Assembly: GCF_001949145.1 (NCBI RefSeq)
Contig: NW_019091457.1
Location: forward strand, 520,986-584,985
Source: Acanthaster planci
Lineage: Eukaryota > Echinodermata > Asteroidea > Valvatida > Acanthasteridae
DNA length: 64,000 bases
Reading direction: 5' to 3'
Part shown: piece after piece, positions 47,401-56,659 of the stretch
Position numbering within the stretch: position 1 is the stretch's first letter
How the letters are laid out: each line of letters opens with the position of its first letter
The notes under the pieces: model-generated
Seen by the model: only the letters and a program-made list of their open reading frames with translations
Told to the model about the DNA's origin: nothing
The model's database searches: none
Translations under genes and position numbers: made by a program

Positions 47401-50400
47401 TTGCTAATTGTACAGGGCTGAATAGCCCACAGCACAGATGTTGGTTGCATTTATGGACAGTTTATAAACCTGTTAATATTCAAGCAATTTTCAGCTGCAA
47501 CAGGTGCGGGCACAAGTCTTGGTGCGGGGGTGACATGGAAGAGAGGTAAATTTTGCCAGAATGGAGTCAATTCCCCTTCTATTCAGCTTCTATGTACCAG
47601 TAAGAATGCCATGCTCAAAGCACCAATGTCTCCCCCTTTCAACACGAACAAGGGTTACTGCTCTCCCCAGAAGACAAACAAGTACACACAAACAAATACA
47701 ACATGCATACTCAACACAAGCAGATATCCTCTCTGCTGCCGCATTCCTAAGCGGCTTACCCGTGTCAGAACATGAAATACGTAGAGCAGCTGGAGGCCAA
47801 ATCAAGGCACGTACGTACCTCCTGCTGGCTAGCACCTCCTTGGCCAGCTTGCCAGCCGAAGGGTAAGCGTAGTTAACACCTTCCGAATACGCTATATAGA
47901 TATGTGGGAAGAACCTGGCAATTAGGCCTCTCCTGTGAATGGAGACAAATCCACAAATAAAAGCAGACCTTAGAATGACTCCTTTTTAACGTCTCATTAC
48001 TTGAAATATAAAGCATGAAAAGCAGGGGCAGAAAAGACACGTGTGTACGGCCAATTCCACCAAGCTGTGAGACAAAAACTAGCATATGTACAATGTATGT
48101 ACTAAATAAACTTTAATATTACATGCACATGTAAGCAAATGCCAGCTGTACCACAGCAACAGTTCTCCCCTCCCCCCCCTCCCAAAAAAATTACATGCTA
48201 TTAAATTAAACAACATACGTGTAACTATTCAACTGGGTCTACATTTCACCATCCTACATACACATGTATGTATGCGTGTATGCAGAATTACATTAGAAAG
48301 TTTCCAGACCTTCGAAAGAAGCTCCTTGTTTTTCTCTCTCTATTCTTAAGCTTATGCCCGTCATTTTCTTGATCAGAGATTGACCAGAAATTAGCCTACA
48401 AAATGGGAGCACAATGTGCGCGGCGACGCGCAGTAATTGCAAGCACACCGCGTCCAGCGGTCTGGCCTGGGGCTTGCGTTTGACTACATCCTGACTAAGC
48501 CAGGTCACGACCCCGAGACCGGGTGTTGCAACATAGGAAGCGGGTATTACCACATGCCCAGCCAAGTGGGCAAGGGCAAGGGGGGGAAATGCACAAGTGC
48601 AGGCACTGAAACCATGGCCAACCGCAAGCACAGAAACTCCACTGTCACTGTGTGTGGTGGTACATGTATCTTGCTCAATGCAGTGTGTGCATGTCCAGCC
48701 CACAGCCTTGTACAGGGCACTGCCCCTGGACAGAGACAGTAAATTGACTAGACAATATGGGCTAATAAATTATCTTATTTTGAAAACTGATTTTACCAAC
48801 TTTCAACTCCATGCGATACATATATTTTGTTTTTATTTCAAAAAAAGAAAATGTCAGCAGTTTTTGGTACACTTTCAACCTTTGGGCAGTGTACATGTTG
48901 TTATAGGTACATGTGCCTGTGTAAACAAATGGAATGGACTAAGATTATCTGTGGCCATGCAATAAATGTCTCTATAAATCTCTAAGTTGCTGGTACAGGT
49001 GGGTGAAAAAAGGTTTACTTCCTGTTACACAGCGTCAAAAACAGGGTAGGTAGGAATGATATATTTGGCACTTTTTTTTCACACTGATCCAGTGAGCAGA
49101 AAAGTGTAAACCCGTTAAAAACACCAACGGCAGGAGAGATTACGCGGCATTAGTTTCAAATTAAATGAACAAATCTTGAAAGGAAACAAGTTGCATGCAT
49201 AAACCCGTTGACCCCTTTCTGCACTGCACTTAAACTCCAATTTTTTGTTACGCCTTTCCAATACAACAGTCTACCAAAATCCTTGCACCATCAAAATAGG
49301 GGAGGTCAGTAAATAACAAGAACTATTTCTTAGGCCTTTTTCGTGTCCAAATTGCAATGCCTCATTGGAATGAGAAAAACAAACAAACAAACAAAAATTA
49401 CAACACATTTGAAGGGGTGGGAGTTGAAGCCCCAAATAATCCAAATCCACGATGCATTTATTTCACCCACCTTGGTTTATTGAATTTTAAGACATTTCGG
49501 AACCCCATGGAAGGTATGTCTGAAGTAAACAACATCTCCTGGAGAAGGGGGAAAAAAAAACAAAAACAAAACCAAATCAGGAAGAGGCATCGTCAAGGTG
49601 CAAAGCGTGACACTGATTTGATGGCAAAGACATCAAACCATCAGCCCTGCAGAGCTCTGCCACACTGCTGAAAACCAAAGTTTTATTGCACTTCTACGCC
49701 GGTGCTTGGCAAAGTCCCCGCACTGGGGTATCACTCTTTGCTTTGCCCACAAGAATGGGCCTGTGTAATGATTCCTGAGAATTGTTAACTTATAGAGGGC
49801 TTCAAAGAGTTTCTGGCAAAAAAAAAACAGGTGTTATATAGGAATCATTTATAAAGGAAAGCAAGAAGAAGAAAGACCCAATGGTATCAATTGTAATGTT
49901 ACAAGAACACATAAGCAGGTTAAATGAAATCTTCTCTTTGACAAAATATCTGTTTCCTTAAAACAAATTCCTTGTTTAGAAGATGTAGTCCCTATAACTC
50001 AGAGGAACAATAGTTGATTCTGGCACAATCTTTTTAATGATCATGGTTTTTGCAAGTCCTCTGGACTAATGATTGCATTCAGTAGGCAATGAATCTTTAT
50101 CTTTGTAAGGTGTGGGTGGCTGTAGGGTGGGAGGCACAGGCCCCTTCAAAGTGATACCCTGAAATCTCTCCAAGGTATTAATGCTGATAACATTCTCAAA
50201 AGTGAACCCTGGCCATGTCGTCAACAGATGTGAATCAAGCCGAGAAATCGTCCATGATAGCAATTGACCAAAAAAAAAATATATATGCTCCCAATCGCAG
50301 ACAAAGAAGGACATAAGTAAGATCACATTTTGAACTAGCACGTTTGCTTCACGTGAAATATATATCCATAAATATACATTCAAACAAACATCTTCAAACA

Positions 50401-53400
50401 TACTGCAGACCCACTCACATGCAAGCGAGTGTGCGCATGAGCACCCCCAAAAAATTTCGAAACCTCTTTTTTTAACTTTCCTTATTGAGGCAAACTGTGA
50501 TAACAAGCACAAAAACCGGACCTTGTTCCCATAATCGACATGTCCGCATTAATCAGGAAAAAGATCTATTGCTGACTAGCCGACACAAAACTGTTCACAG
50601 CCCAGACAAAGAGTATACATAACATCACTTTCTGAACGAGTATTAAGGTGATTTGTCACACTGATACTGAGGGCACACACGTATTTCGGATTGCGCAACA
50701 GACAGTAAACACAGACATCTAGAATGGTCCTTCCAAACTTGGCAGCAATCCAAAACCAAAATCTTACAAAAAAAAAAACAAATTAAAAAATGCACACTTT
50801 TAGCATTCTTTTTTTATATAACATTTAGAGTTTGTTGCCCTTCATCGATAGTTGATTAGAACACTGCATATTGAGGTTGTCCAAAAAGTCCCAAAAGCCC
50901 TGGGACAACACCCAGTCCCAAAAAGAGCCTCTAAGCTTATAGATTTCTGCACCTGTACCAGTATATATGTCTGTCAGTGGACGACAACAAACTTCCACCC
51001 CCCAAAAATAAAATTAATTAAAACAAAATAACTCCCCAGAATACAAAACGTCACATCTTAAAAATAAAGTTTGGCTATGATAGCAAATGAAGGAATTAAA
51101 GTTTGAACATCTGGTCTCTATCACCTAGAATCGGGGGACGGGGGCCGAAGAGAGGGAAGATCAACTTGACTGCACACAAACCCACATGTACGTGAGCAAG
51201 TGTAAAAAGGGCTTTAAAATCATGGGGCCATCTCCAATATTTCTTTTGAGGTGGGCTAAAAAACATCCAGCTGATGTTTGGGATAAATATATACTTTTCA
51301 CAGCCGAAATGCATGCTTAAATGTGACCGGCTCCACAAAAATGGGTAATATGGGACTTTTTTTCAAACTGAGTTACAGGCACATTTGAATTGGTCACATC
51401 ATAAGCTTTAATTTGGTGTAGGTTTGAACCCTGTGGCATTTTGCAATCTGGAGATGTATTGATTTTAGCGTAATCATATCATACACATACACAGAATTGC
51501 TTCCTAGATAAAGCCCTTTAAACACAGCAAGTGGAAAAAGAAATCAGCCAAGAAAAAAGTCTCTTGAATATCCACAGCAACAGTTAGGTTTCTCGTATGA
51601 ATTGTGAAAGTACTGATATAATAGAGGCCAATAAACCAAGAAGTAAAAAATCACCCTGTCTACATAAAAAAAGTTGTTAGCGTGAATCAGCACAGTGTCC
51701 CTTAATACCCTTTTTGCAGAGCAGGTCAGAAATGGACTTACATGTACATGTATAGGAGTATTGACTGTTTTTCCCCCATGAACTACATGTACATGAACAT
51801 GTGCATAAGTACATGTAGGCCTCTATAGATCCTCTTTTTTTTGGACAAGCTACAACTGGCAATTAACGCTACACTATACAAAGCCCGATTTGTACATGTA
51901 TCTGCCCACCTTTTTAAAAAACCTTTTCTCAGATGAAAATGAGATAAAGGGGGAGGGATGTACAGTGCAGGGTGTACTGTGAGTCTCTCTTTCCCTACAT
52001 TTCATGCCAACACCGCTGGCCAGTGTGTATTCCCCATTGTGCAAATCTTCAGCCAACAATGATGGGCTAGTTGGAAAAAGCTGTTGGCATTTTGCTGGGT
52101 TTCACACACAATGGAGGATTTCCCAGTGTGGTTTTGTCTCCTAAAGCTAAGCACACACACCCAACTGGGTGATGGATATCGAATTTGAATATAATGGGGC
52201 CACCATCTCCTTGGAAACTTGTAACCACAAGACTACCAAGATTACGTAATGCAATTCTCTGACTACAGCTAATTATATATAACAGGTTTGCCCTTACCCA
52301 ACGTATATTNNNNNNNNNNNNNNNNNNNNNNNNNNNNNNNNNNNNNNNNNNNNNNNNNNNNNNNNNNNNNNNNNNNNNNNNNNNNNNNNNNNNNNNNNNN
52401 NNNNNNNNNNNNNNNNNNNNNNNNNNNNNNNNNNNNNNNNNNNNNNNNNNNNNNNNNNNNNNNNNNNNNNNNNNNNNNNNNNNNNNNNNNNNNNNNNNNN
52501 NNNNNNNNNNNNNNNNNNNNNNNNNNNNNNNNNNNNNNNNNNNNNNNNNNNNNNNNNNNNNNNNNNNNNNNNNNNNNNNNNNNNNNNNNNNNNNNNNNNN
52601 NNNNNNNNNNNNNNNNNNNNNNNNNNNNNNNNNNNNNNNNNNNNNNNNNNNNNNNNNNNNNNNNNNNNNNNNNNNNNNNNNNNNNNNNNNNNNNNNNNNN
52701 NNNNNNNNNNNNNNNNNNNNNNNNNNNNNNNNNNNNNNNNNNNNNNNNNNNNNNNNNNNNNNNNNNNNNNNNNNNNNNNNNNNNNNNNNNNNNNNNNNNN
52801 NNNNNNNNNNNNNNNNNNNNNNNNNNNNNNNNNNNNNNNNNNNNNNNNNNNNNNNNNNNNNNNNNNNNNNNNNNNNNNNNNNNNNNNNNNNNNNNNNNNN
52901 NNNNNNNNNNNNNNCACAAGCTTACTCGGGTGGGACTCGAACCCACGACCTCCTGCTTACTAGTGCAGATGTCTTAACCACTCGACCACCGAGCTTGCTG
53001 GGGTCGGCTGACTACAGCTACTAAGCAGGATTGAGGCTTGATGAGTCATATCATCTGAGCCATGTGCATTGCAATCAACCCACCAAGTGCATGTCCACTC
53101 ACCCTGCTTCCACCGTTACAAGTTGCGCAACACTTCCCCATGAAAGGCCGCTGGCCCCCTGTCGTCTCGTAAAACGCCGGCGGCGTGTACTTGAAACGAG
53201 CCAGCTCTGGCACAAGATCCTACCAACACACAAACAGACGAAAGGGGACTGAAGTCAGAGATCACATTTCAGTTTAAACTCTCCACAAACGAAACCTGAA
53301 ATTATTCGCTGGTCAAGAGACCTCGCTGAAGAAGCCAGGCGTGGGCGCGCTGAAGGAAATTCAGATTTCCTGCGCATGAAGAAAAAACCCGGTTCTTGGC

Positions 53401-54391
53401 CTGTGATAGGTTCATCGCTTGTCCACAGTTGCCATAGCAAGCTTAAACTGTGACCTCTACTAACTAAACAGCTGCCCCGTATTTTCCTCTTGAGGACATG
53501 TAGTCTGACACTCTAACTCATTCGTCAGTGATTCACTGTGTAACTCCCTGTGAATATTCGTGAAGTCAATCAGGAACGGTCGATATCGCTAGAAAAAAAT
53601 ATCAATACTTTCAACACTATTCATAATCCCTTCCGACATCTATCAAGTAAAAAGCCAAAGTCAACCTTTCCTTTGGTTCCAGTAAATAAAACAAAACTAG
53701 CATAATGGTATTAACCGTACATGATGACATGAAAATTGTAAACTGTAACTGTAAATTTTTTAAGATTGTCAGTAGGCAAACTTTTAAGCCACTAGTCTGA
53801 GGGGCAAAAGCGTCTATAATGCAACATTTTTTATTTATTCGCACATTCCATTTATTCTATTCGTAAGTATTTGGTCACATGGACTTACCAGTGCACTTAC
53901 AACAGTTTTCAAAAACTGTCCAGGTGCCCGTGTGGTGATTTGTAAACAGTTAATAAGCTTTCATGTTGACTTCTACCGTGACATGTGTAGTGTGGTCACA
54001 AGATATGGAGGGCTTGACATTTCAGTCCTAGCAGAATCTTTCTCAAAGGCAAAATGACAAGTAGACAGGACTCACAAGCAACCGAGGAATCGACCAAGCT
54101 GTGAAGCATGTGTGTGCGTAGCATAGTGTTTAATAAGATTGCGACACTGTTCTTTAAACTGTCGCCCTGAAGTCCACTTACCAGTGATGGCGGCTGCGAC
54201 GATTTCCCTGACCGTCTTCTCCGTCTCTCTGGCTTGTCGTCCCTGATTTTGTCGTTCCACTGTTTCTTGCCGCTGGGCATCACTGCAGGCATCATTGTGG
54301 TCCTCGTTGGAGAGTTCTGTGAGGTCTGCGAGGCAGGATTCGCTTTGCTCTCCCACTTGCGGTAGACTTCCTCCATCCTTTCTAAGTCCAT
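35240..54391 (-). CDS. GPAM: Glycerol-3-phosphate acyltransferase 1, mitochondrial (20 exons seen, one missing)
   Basis: The enzyme transfers an acyl group from acyl-CoA to sn-1 of glycerol 3-phosphate, the first step of triacylglycerol and phospholipid synthesis, at the mitochondrial outer membrane. Twenty exons on the minus strand (54391-54182, 53219-53103, then 47932-47819 through 35415-35240) join in phase and give about 872 residues without the missing piece, slightly above the vertebrate length of about 828. Acyltransferase motifs are intact: I, HRSHLD (His-x4-Asp catalytic pair); II, GGFFIKRKL; III, FIEGGRSRSGK; IV, FLVPASVGYD. The N-terminal FYETTGGQRPFMGKCC and C-terminal LLGPLIEGYW regions are specific to this family. 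Between 53103 and 47932 one exon (starting phase 0, ending phase 2) is absent, most likely in the N gap. Odd: an Ala/Glu/Lys insert in the exon at 38058-38445. The closest alternative, GPAT2, is less likely because all motifs are kept. Confidence 0.95.
35424..35475. repeat. Tandem duplication of 24 bases
   Basis: AACACAGATGACCCCGAGAA plus GTGT occurs twice in a row, with a partial third AACACAGATG. It starts only about 10 bases from the last GPAM splice acceptor and so fills the expected polypyrimidine and branch-point zone. Confidence 0.85.
36207..36399 (-). CDS. GPAM: GPAM exon, C-terminal domain
   Basis: It encodes VNVCPEQLQKLFFFQSVLGP then LIEGYWLTACNLVRLL, the conserved C-terminal helix region, ending ...GLAVYG in phase 1. 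Splice sites are CACCTCAG and TTTACG/gtaggt. Confidence 0.93.
36805..36933 (-). CDS. GPAM: GPAM exon with acidic loop
   Basis: It encodes DVGKGSGSQDSRWARRVAAS and then a run DDDDEDDYGIC. Vertebrate GPAM also has an acidic loop at this point. Phase 0 at both ends. Confidence 0.88.
37250..37327 (-). CDS. GPAM: GPAM exon
   Basis: The 26 codons PCGCLVTALSDALDKLIVSE plus IILSEQ are flanked by TTTGCAG and CAG/gtgagg. Phase 0 at both ends. Confidence 0.88.
37643..37788 (-). CDS. GPAM: GPAM exon
   Basis: It encodes NAVIAVANQEMHTLSPGQRN and KALELCDLLQFEFIFVP. Its first two bases complete the codon left open in the exon at 38058. Splice sites are CTTCACAG and GCCC/gtaagg. Confidence 0.9.
38058..38445 (-). 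CDS. GPAM: GPAM largest exon, with lineage-specific insert
   Basis: It encodes VREAEWMKGEITGRGRDVGF, then HALALLGPDLV, then an insert with two in-frame copies of EKGEAAA, then VFVLSYYSNSVISVFLLESV. The two flanking parts match GPAM; the insert replaces a short loop in vertebrate proteins. Confidence 0.93.
38159..38200. repeat. 21-base coding tandem repeat
   Basis: GCCGCTGCCTCCCCTTTCTC plus C occurs twice head to tail, giving the repeated EKGEAAA on the minus strand. The length is a multiple of three, so the GPAM frame is kept. Confidence 0.9.
38446..38515 (-). promoter_or_regulatory. Extended polypyrimidine tract at GPAM splice acceptor
   Basis: About 65 bases of almost pure C/T on the minus strand run up to CTACCCAAG, the acceptor of the exon at 38445. 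The plus strand is G-rich with many GGG runs (GGGAAGGGACAGGGAGGGGG), able to form a G-quadruplex in principle. Confidence 0.65.
38957..39027 (-). CDS. GPAM: GPAM exon
   Basis: It encodes AVRVNSIMSTNLVSFLLMTK then HRQ, matching the conserved MST-x-V-x-x-x-L-L segment after the acyltransferase domain. Its first two bases complete the codon opened at 39373. Splice sites are ATACCATAG and CAA/gtaaga. Confidence 0.92.
39274..39332. repeat. Tandem duplication of 28 bases
   Basis: ACGGAGTGGCCTCATCCAAG plus TTAATTTG is present twice in a row in a GPAM intron, about 40 bases from the donor at 39372. Confidence 0.85.
39373..39559 (-). CDS. GPAM: GPAM exon
   Basis: It begins EYLETAQMPSPYTSDLSAHS and ends EDQRQLIRGLAEHIVYG. 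The LAEHI segment is conserved in the family; the Pro/His-rich middle is variable. Splice sites are TATTTCAG and TACG/gtcagt. Confidence 0.93.
40118..40231 (-). CDS. GPAM: GPAM exon
   Basis: The 38 codons include GALRGIWKVFSSKFGQVRVD and FAEPFSLK. The V-R-V-D-F-A-x-P-F-S-L block is strongly conserved. Phase 0 at both ends. Confidence 0.95.
40769..40851 (-). CDS. GPAM: GPAM exon, acyltransferase motif IV
   Basis: It encodes VISDAFLVPASVGYDKILDG and NFTNEQL. VPASVGYD is motif IV of the glycerophosphate acyltransferase fold. Confidence 0.95.
41027..41107 (-). CDS. GPAM: GPAM exon, acyltransferase motif III
   Basis: It encodes EGGRSRSGKALAPKGGLLSV and IVDAYYD. The first Glu is split across the intron. 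The EG-x-RSRSGK block binds the glycerol 3-phosphate phosphate in this family. Confidence 0.95.
41375..41423 (-). CDS. GPAM: GPAM small exon
   Basis: The 49 bases encode YMEEALRCNQNIEFFI and end after the first base of the motif III Glu codon. Splice sites are CCTCTCTAG and ATCG/gtgagt. Confidence 0.93.
41572..41668 (-). CDS. GPAM: GPAM exon, acyltransferase motif II
   Basis: It encodes IMKKLGGFFIKRKLDKEVGK and HVYRAVLHT, containing GGFFIKR, motif II. The first base completes a Gly codon opened at 42088. Confidence 0.95.
42088..42224 (-). CDS. GPAM: GPAM exon, catalytic motif I
   Basis: It encodes EGVPLVIMPTHRSHLDYVLM and then QVPFVAAGDNLNIPVFG. HRSHLD holds the catalytic His and Asp. AAGDNLNIP is also a family signature. 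Confidence 0.97.
42632..42728 (-). CDS. GPAM: GPAM exon, LTGWVLLK segment
   Basis: The acceptor CCTCGTCAG is followed by G that completes an Arg codon, then LTGWVLLKVLGMILLCVNVH and QGQMEMLKRAAK. The frame stays open upstream of the acceptor, but only this acceptor keeps phase with the exon at 46881. Confidence 0.93.
42729..46880 (-). other. Large GPAM intron
   Basis: It has no supported exon. Several copies of the ACATGTAC palindrome occur (for example near 42441 and 43766). Confidence 0.6.
46881..46989 (-). CDS. GPAM: GPAM exon, helical segment
   Basis: It encodes RAKEEFEYKKALQRHAHRAG and KALESMAASLSNVVLR. The acceptor GCGCTGCAG, not the CAG four bases on, is the one that fits the phase of the exon at 47292. 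Confidence 0.88.
47292..47335 (-). CDS. GPAM: GPAM micro-exon (44 bases)
   Basis: It encodes VSAAIHKGAISDSE between GGTTCCAG and CAGAAG/gtaggt, phase 2 in and phase 1 out. It is too short for ordinary gene-finding and is supported by exact phase fit on both sides. Confidence 0.85.
47819..47932 (-). CDS. GPAM: GPAM exon
   Basis: It encodes RGLIARFFPHIYIAYSEGVN and YAYPSAGKLAKEVLASR. The R-G-x-I/L-A-R start matches the segment following the N-terminal region of GPAM. Splice sites are CATTCACAG and GGAG/gtacgt. The codon it completes begins in the missing exon. Confidence 0.88.
51730..51825. repeat. Cluster of ACATGTAC palindromes
   Basis: ACATGTACATGTA near 51740, CATGTACATGAACATGTG near 51786 and ACATGTAGG near 51810 lie within 100 bases. 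The motif recurs across the window (for example 55420, 58493, 60118, 61610). Confidence 0.6.
52310..52914. other. Assembly gap (605 N)
   Basis: A run of N inside a GPAM intron; it is the likely place of one missing exon. Confidence 1.
52919..52996 (-). repeat. tRNA-like sequence (SINE head or relic)
   Basis: On the minus strand it has AGCTCGGTGGTCGAGTGGTT (acceptor 5' side and A box) and GGGTTCGAGTCCCACCCGAG (a perfect T-arm and acceptor 3' side). The anticodon stem CTGC/GCAG encloses an eight-base loop. Five acceptor pairs (CTCGG/CCGAG) form. A functional tRNA is possible but a SINE head is likelier in this genome. Confidence 0.6.
53103..53219 (-). CDS. GPAM: GPAM exon, Cys-containing N-terminal motif
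   Basis: The 39 codons include DLVPELARFKYTPPAFYETT and GGQRPFMGKCCATCNGGSR. The R-x-F-x-G-x-C-C-x-x-C motif is a hallmark of GPAM N-termini. Phase 0 at both ends. Confidence 0.92.
54182..54391 (-). CDS. GPAM: GPAM first coding exon
   Basis: It starts MDLERMEEVYRKWESKANPA and ends in a basic stretch (KPERRRRRSGKSSQPPSL). The acceptor CTCCACATAG lies at 54409, so the exon carries 17 bases of 5' UTR before the ATG. Another frame is open too, but this one joins in phase to the next exon. An upstream coding exon cannot be excluded. Confidence 0.75.
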
Positions 54392-55029
54392 CTTACTGAT
54401 CTTAATTCCTATGTGGAGAAGTGAGCACACATGTACAGCATCTGAGGTGCATTATATCAGTAGCAGAGCCAGTTCGGCACAGTTAGTAAACGGACACACC
54501 ACAAAAATCTTTGCAAGGAAGGGCTTGCCTCTGATGAAAAGATTTTTGATTTTTCAAACACTACGCTACCTGTATGTTCAACTTCAGGTGACTGTCAAAC
54601 AGAATGTACATGTATGTGGAGTATTGTGACAAACCTTAAAATGTGACCCGGTGAAAAATTTCACGATTCCATAGTACCAAATCAAATGTATTGTTACAGC
54701 TGTGGAGAGCCTTACAAATCACACAGGTTGGACTAGGCAAATAATTTATAACTCCAGATCAAAGTTGCCTTGGCTTTTTGCGCACAACCTTTTACCTGGG
54801 GAGGGGGACTCATCATTAAATCTTCATTATCCCTAACCCACTACGCCCTTTTACTACATGCAGGAGCCATCCTGAATCCTCCGAAATCCTCCGAATTTCA
54901 ACATGAAGAATTTGCATTCAATTCCTGTCATTATGTTGAGGCAGTGTGAATAGGACTCTTGAGCTGTGCAGTTGATTCAAAAGAAATATCGGGCTAAATT
55001 TGTGCTTTACTAAGCACACAACATAAGGT

Positions 55030-55100
55030 CGAATCCACGACCTTCACGTATGGCATCATTCGAAATCAGCCATGCACTTTGCCATACACCCCCAAAACTC
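55030..55100 (-). repeat. tRNA-derived SINE relic
   Basis: The minus strand reads GCATGGCTGATTTCGAATG then GTCGTGGATTCGACCTTATG, the latter a B box with paired flanks. Folding elsewhere is poor. Confidence 0.35.
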
Positions 55101-55949
55101 CAAGTTCCTCCACTTTGCAGAAAACGATTTGGGAGGGTTAGGGTTAAACAGGTTAGACCAGAATACTCCTAAAGCCTGCCACACACATGATGAGCCATCT
55201 AATGAGCAAGAAGCCTTATAGTGGCTGTGTGTTCAACACCTACTGTAGTTCATCGTGTGCTATCGCATTTCTGTTCAGTGCTTTCTGCCTTGAACTGCGA
55301 GTGAGGCCGCTTCACAAAAATCAAACAGGGTAGGCATTTGCCACGCAGCCTCATGAAGCAGAAAACGCGGCAACAACACACGCGAGCTACTCGTAAGGAA
55401 CGTCCCCCATGAGATACATGTACATGTAGCTTTCAAGTGCGGCGAGCTTCAAATGCACAGCACATGAGCTCCAGGCTGCTGTGTGCGTGTCTTTATGCAC
55501 ATGTACAGTACAAGCGCCTCGCTACTTATTGTGGTAAATGCATTTGCCGTTGGCTTGGACTTCTAAGCATTTCTATTAATTATGCTTACGACCACTTTAA
55601 GGCCACTTTTTAAAGTCGTTACTCTGACTTGGGTTGTTTGTAATCCTGACTTCTTGGTGATTAATCAATTATTCTGACTTTATTAAAACTCACTGAACAT
55701 TTTGCAGCTGGTTTCGGTTTCACATTAACTGCATACAAGTTGATTAAACCAACGCCAGCCACAGTCAGCATGTGGTAGGGAGGGCAATCACGTGAAATGT
55801 GCCTGAATATATACATCTTGCATAATGCGACAGTACGGGAATATTCGCGTAATTACACAGAAAGAAAACGTATAATCAAAGTTTCAATCAAAGAGACCAA
55901 AAAAATGAGATCAGGTTTTCAGCCTTTAAATGAGCATTTGGTTTGGCAG

Positions 55950-56025
55950 AGAATGGGTCTGCAATGGGATTTGAGCCAGAAACCTCCAGATTCAAGCTCT
56001 GCAATCAGCCAAGACACCAGGCTGG
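55950..56025 (-). repeat. tRNA-derived SINE relic
   Basis: The minus strand has GTGTCTTGGCTGATTGCAGA then TCTGGCTCAAATCCCATTG, A-box and B-box like at tRNA spacing. The loops are degraded. Confidence 0.35.
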
Positions 56026-56581
56026 CCTAAAGTATACATGTGTGCCTCAGATAACGGTCCAATGTTTACGTCATATGGCTTTATATGAATTCTAATTTGG
56101 AAGAATGTTTTTCTTGCTTGACTGACTTTGCTCATTAAATATTTCCTTGCCTCTGTTCGGTTTAAAGCCACACACAGCTGTCTCCTCTCTTCCTGAAGCA
56201 ATTTACAAAACTGGCTGGAAGGCAATATAAACAGCCAATTTATGAACATTTGAAATACCTTTTTATTACTTTTTATTAATGACACATAAAAGCCCTACAT
56301 GTACATATGTTATGGAGCCAGACATGTATAATAGTTACTATCAGCACATACCTAAAAAAAAAAAATACAAAATAGCAAAATAGCAAAAAATAAAACAAAG
56401 ACAAGAAAATTACATACAATTTTATACTCTGTGTAAAATGCATATGGCACCATGGGTAACTACTACAGGTAAACCGCAGATGTCAGTTTGGGAAGTGTAC
56501 ATTGGCCAACCAATGCAAAATTTATCTAGGAGCTAAGGTACGGTATCTCAGAGCAGTGATTTGCTACACATTTCTGCAACA

Positions 56582-56659
56582 ATGGAGAGCGACAACCAGA
56601 CCACAGACCCTAACCTGACAACTTTGCCGACTGAAGATTGGCCACCAAAGCATATCCAG
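56582..56659 (+). CDS. SLC10-like exon 1 (extracellular N-terminus)
   Basis: It encodes MESDNQTTDPNLTTLPTEDW then PPKHIQ, with two N-glycosylation sequons, and ends at CCAG/gtttgt in phase 0. The first exon is the least certain because it has little conserved sequence. Confidence 0.65.

Larger units (their letters stand above)
47933..53102 (-). other. GPAM intron region containing the N gap and, probably, the missing exon
   Basis: No exon with the required phases (0 in, 2 out) was found in the readable parts. The gap at 52310-52914 is the likeliest place. A tRNA-like sequence lies at 52919-52996. Confidence 0.5.
54409..56581. other. Divergent region between GPAM and SLC10 gene
   Basis: This 2.2 kb should hold the 5' ends of both genes. 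No TATA box or CpG-rich core stands out. Two tRNA-like stretches are present on the minus strand (about 55030-55100 with GGATTCGACC, and about 55950-56025 with GGCTCAAATCCC), probably SINE relics. Confidence 0.45.

Noticed and set aside
48420-48740. GC-richer stretch with open frames on both strands at 48293-48742
   Set aside because: Examined as a place for the missing GPAM exon, but no frame there has splice sites with phase 0 in and 2 out or any GPAM-like motif.
52269-52977. Long open frames across 52269-52977
   Set aside because: Same reason: they run through the second N gap.
53996-54356. Alternative 94-codon frame starting MGEQSESC in the first GPAM exon region
   Set aside because: It reads through the donor at 54181 and does not continue in frame into the FYETTGGQRPFMGKCC exon, while the MDLERMEE frame does.
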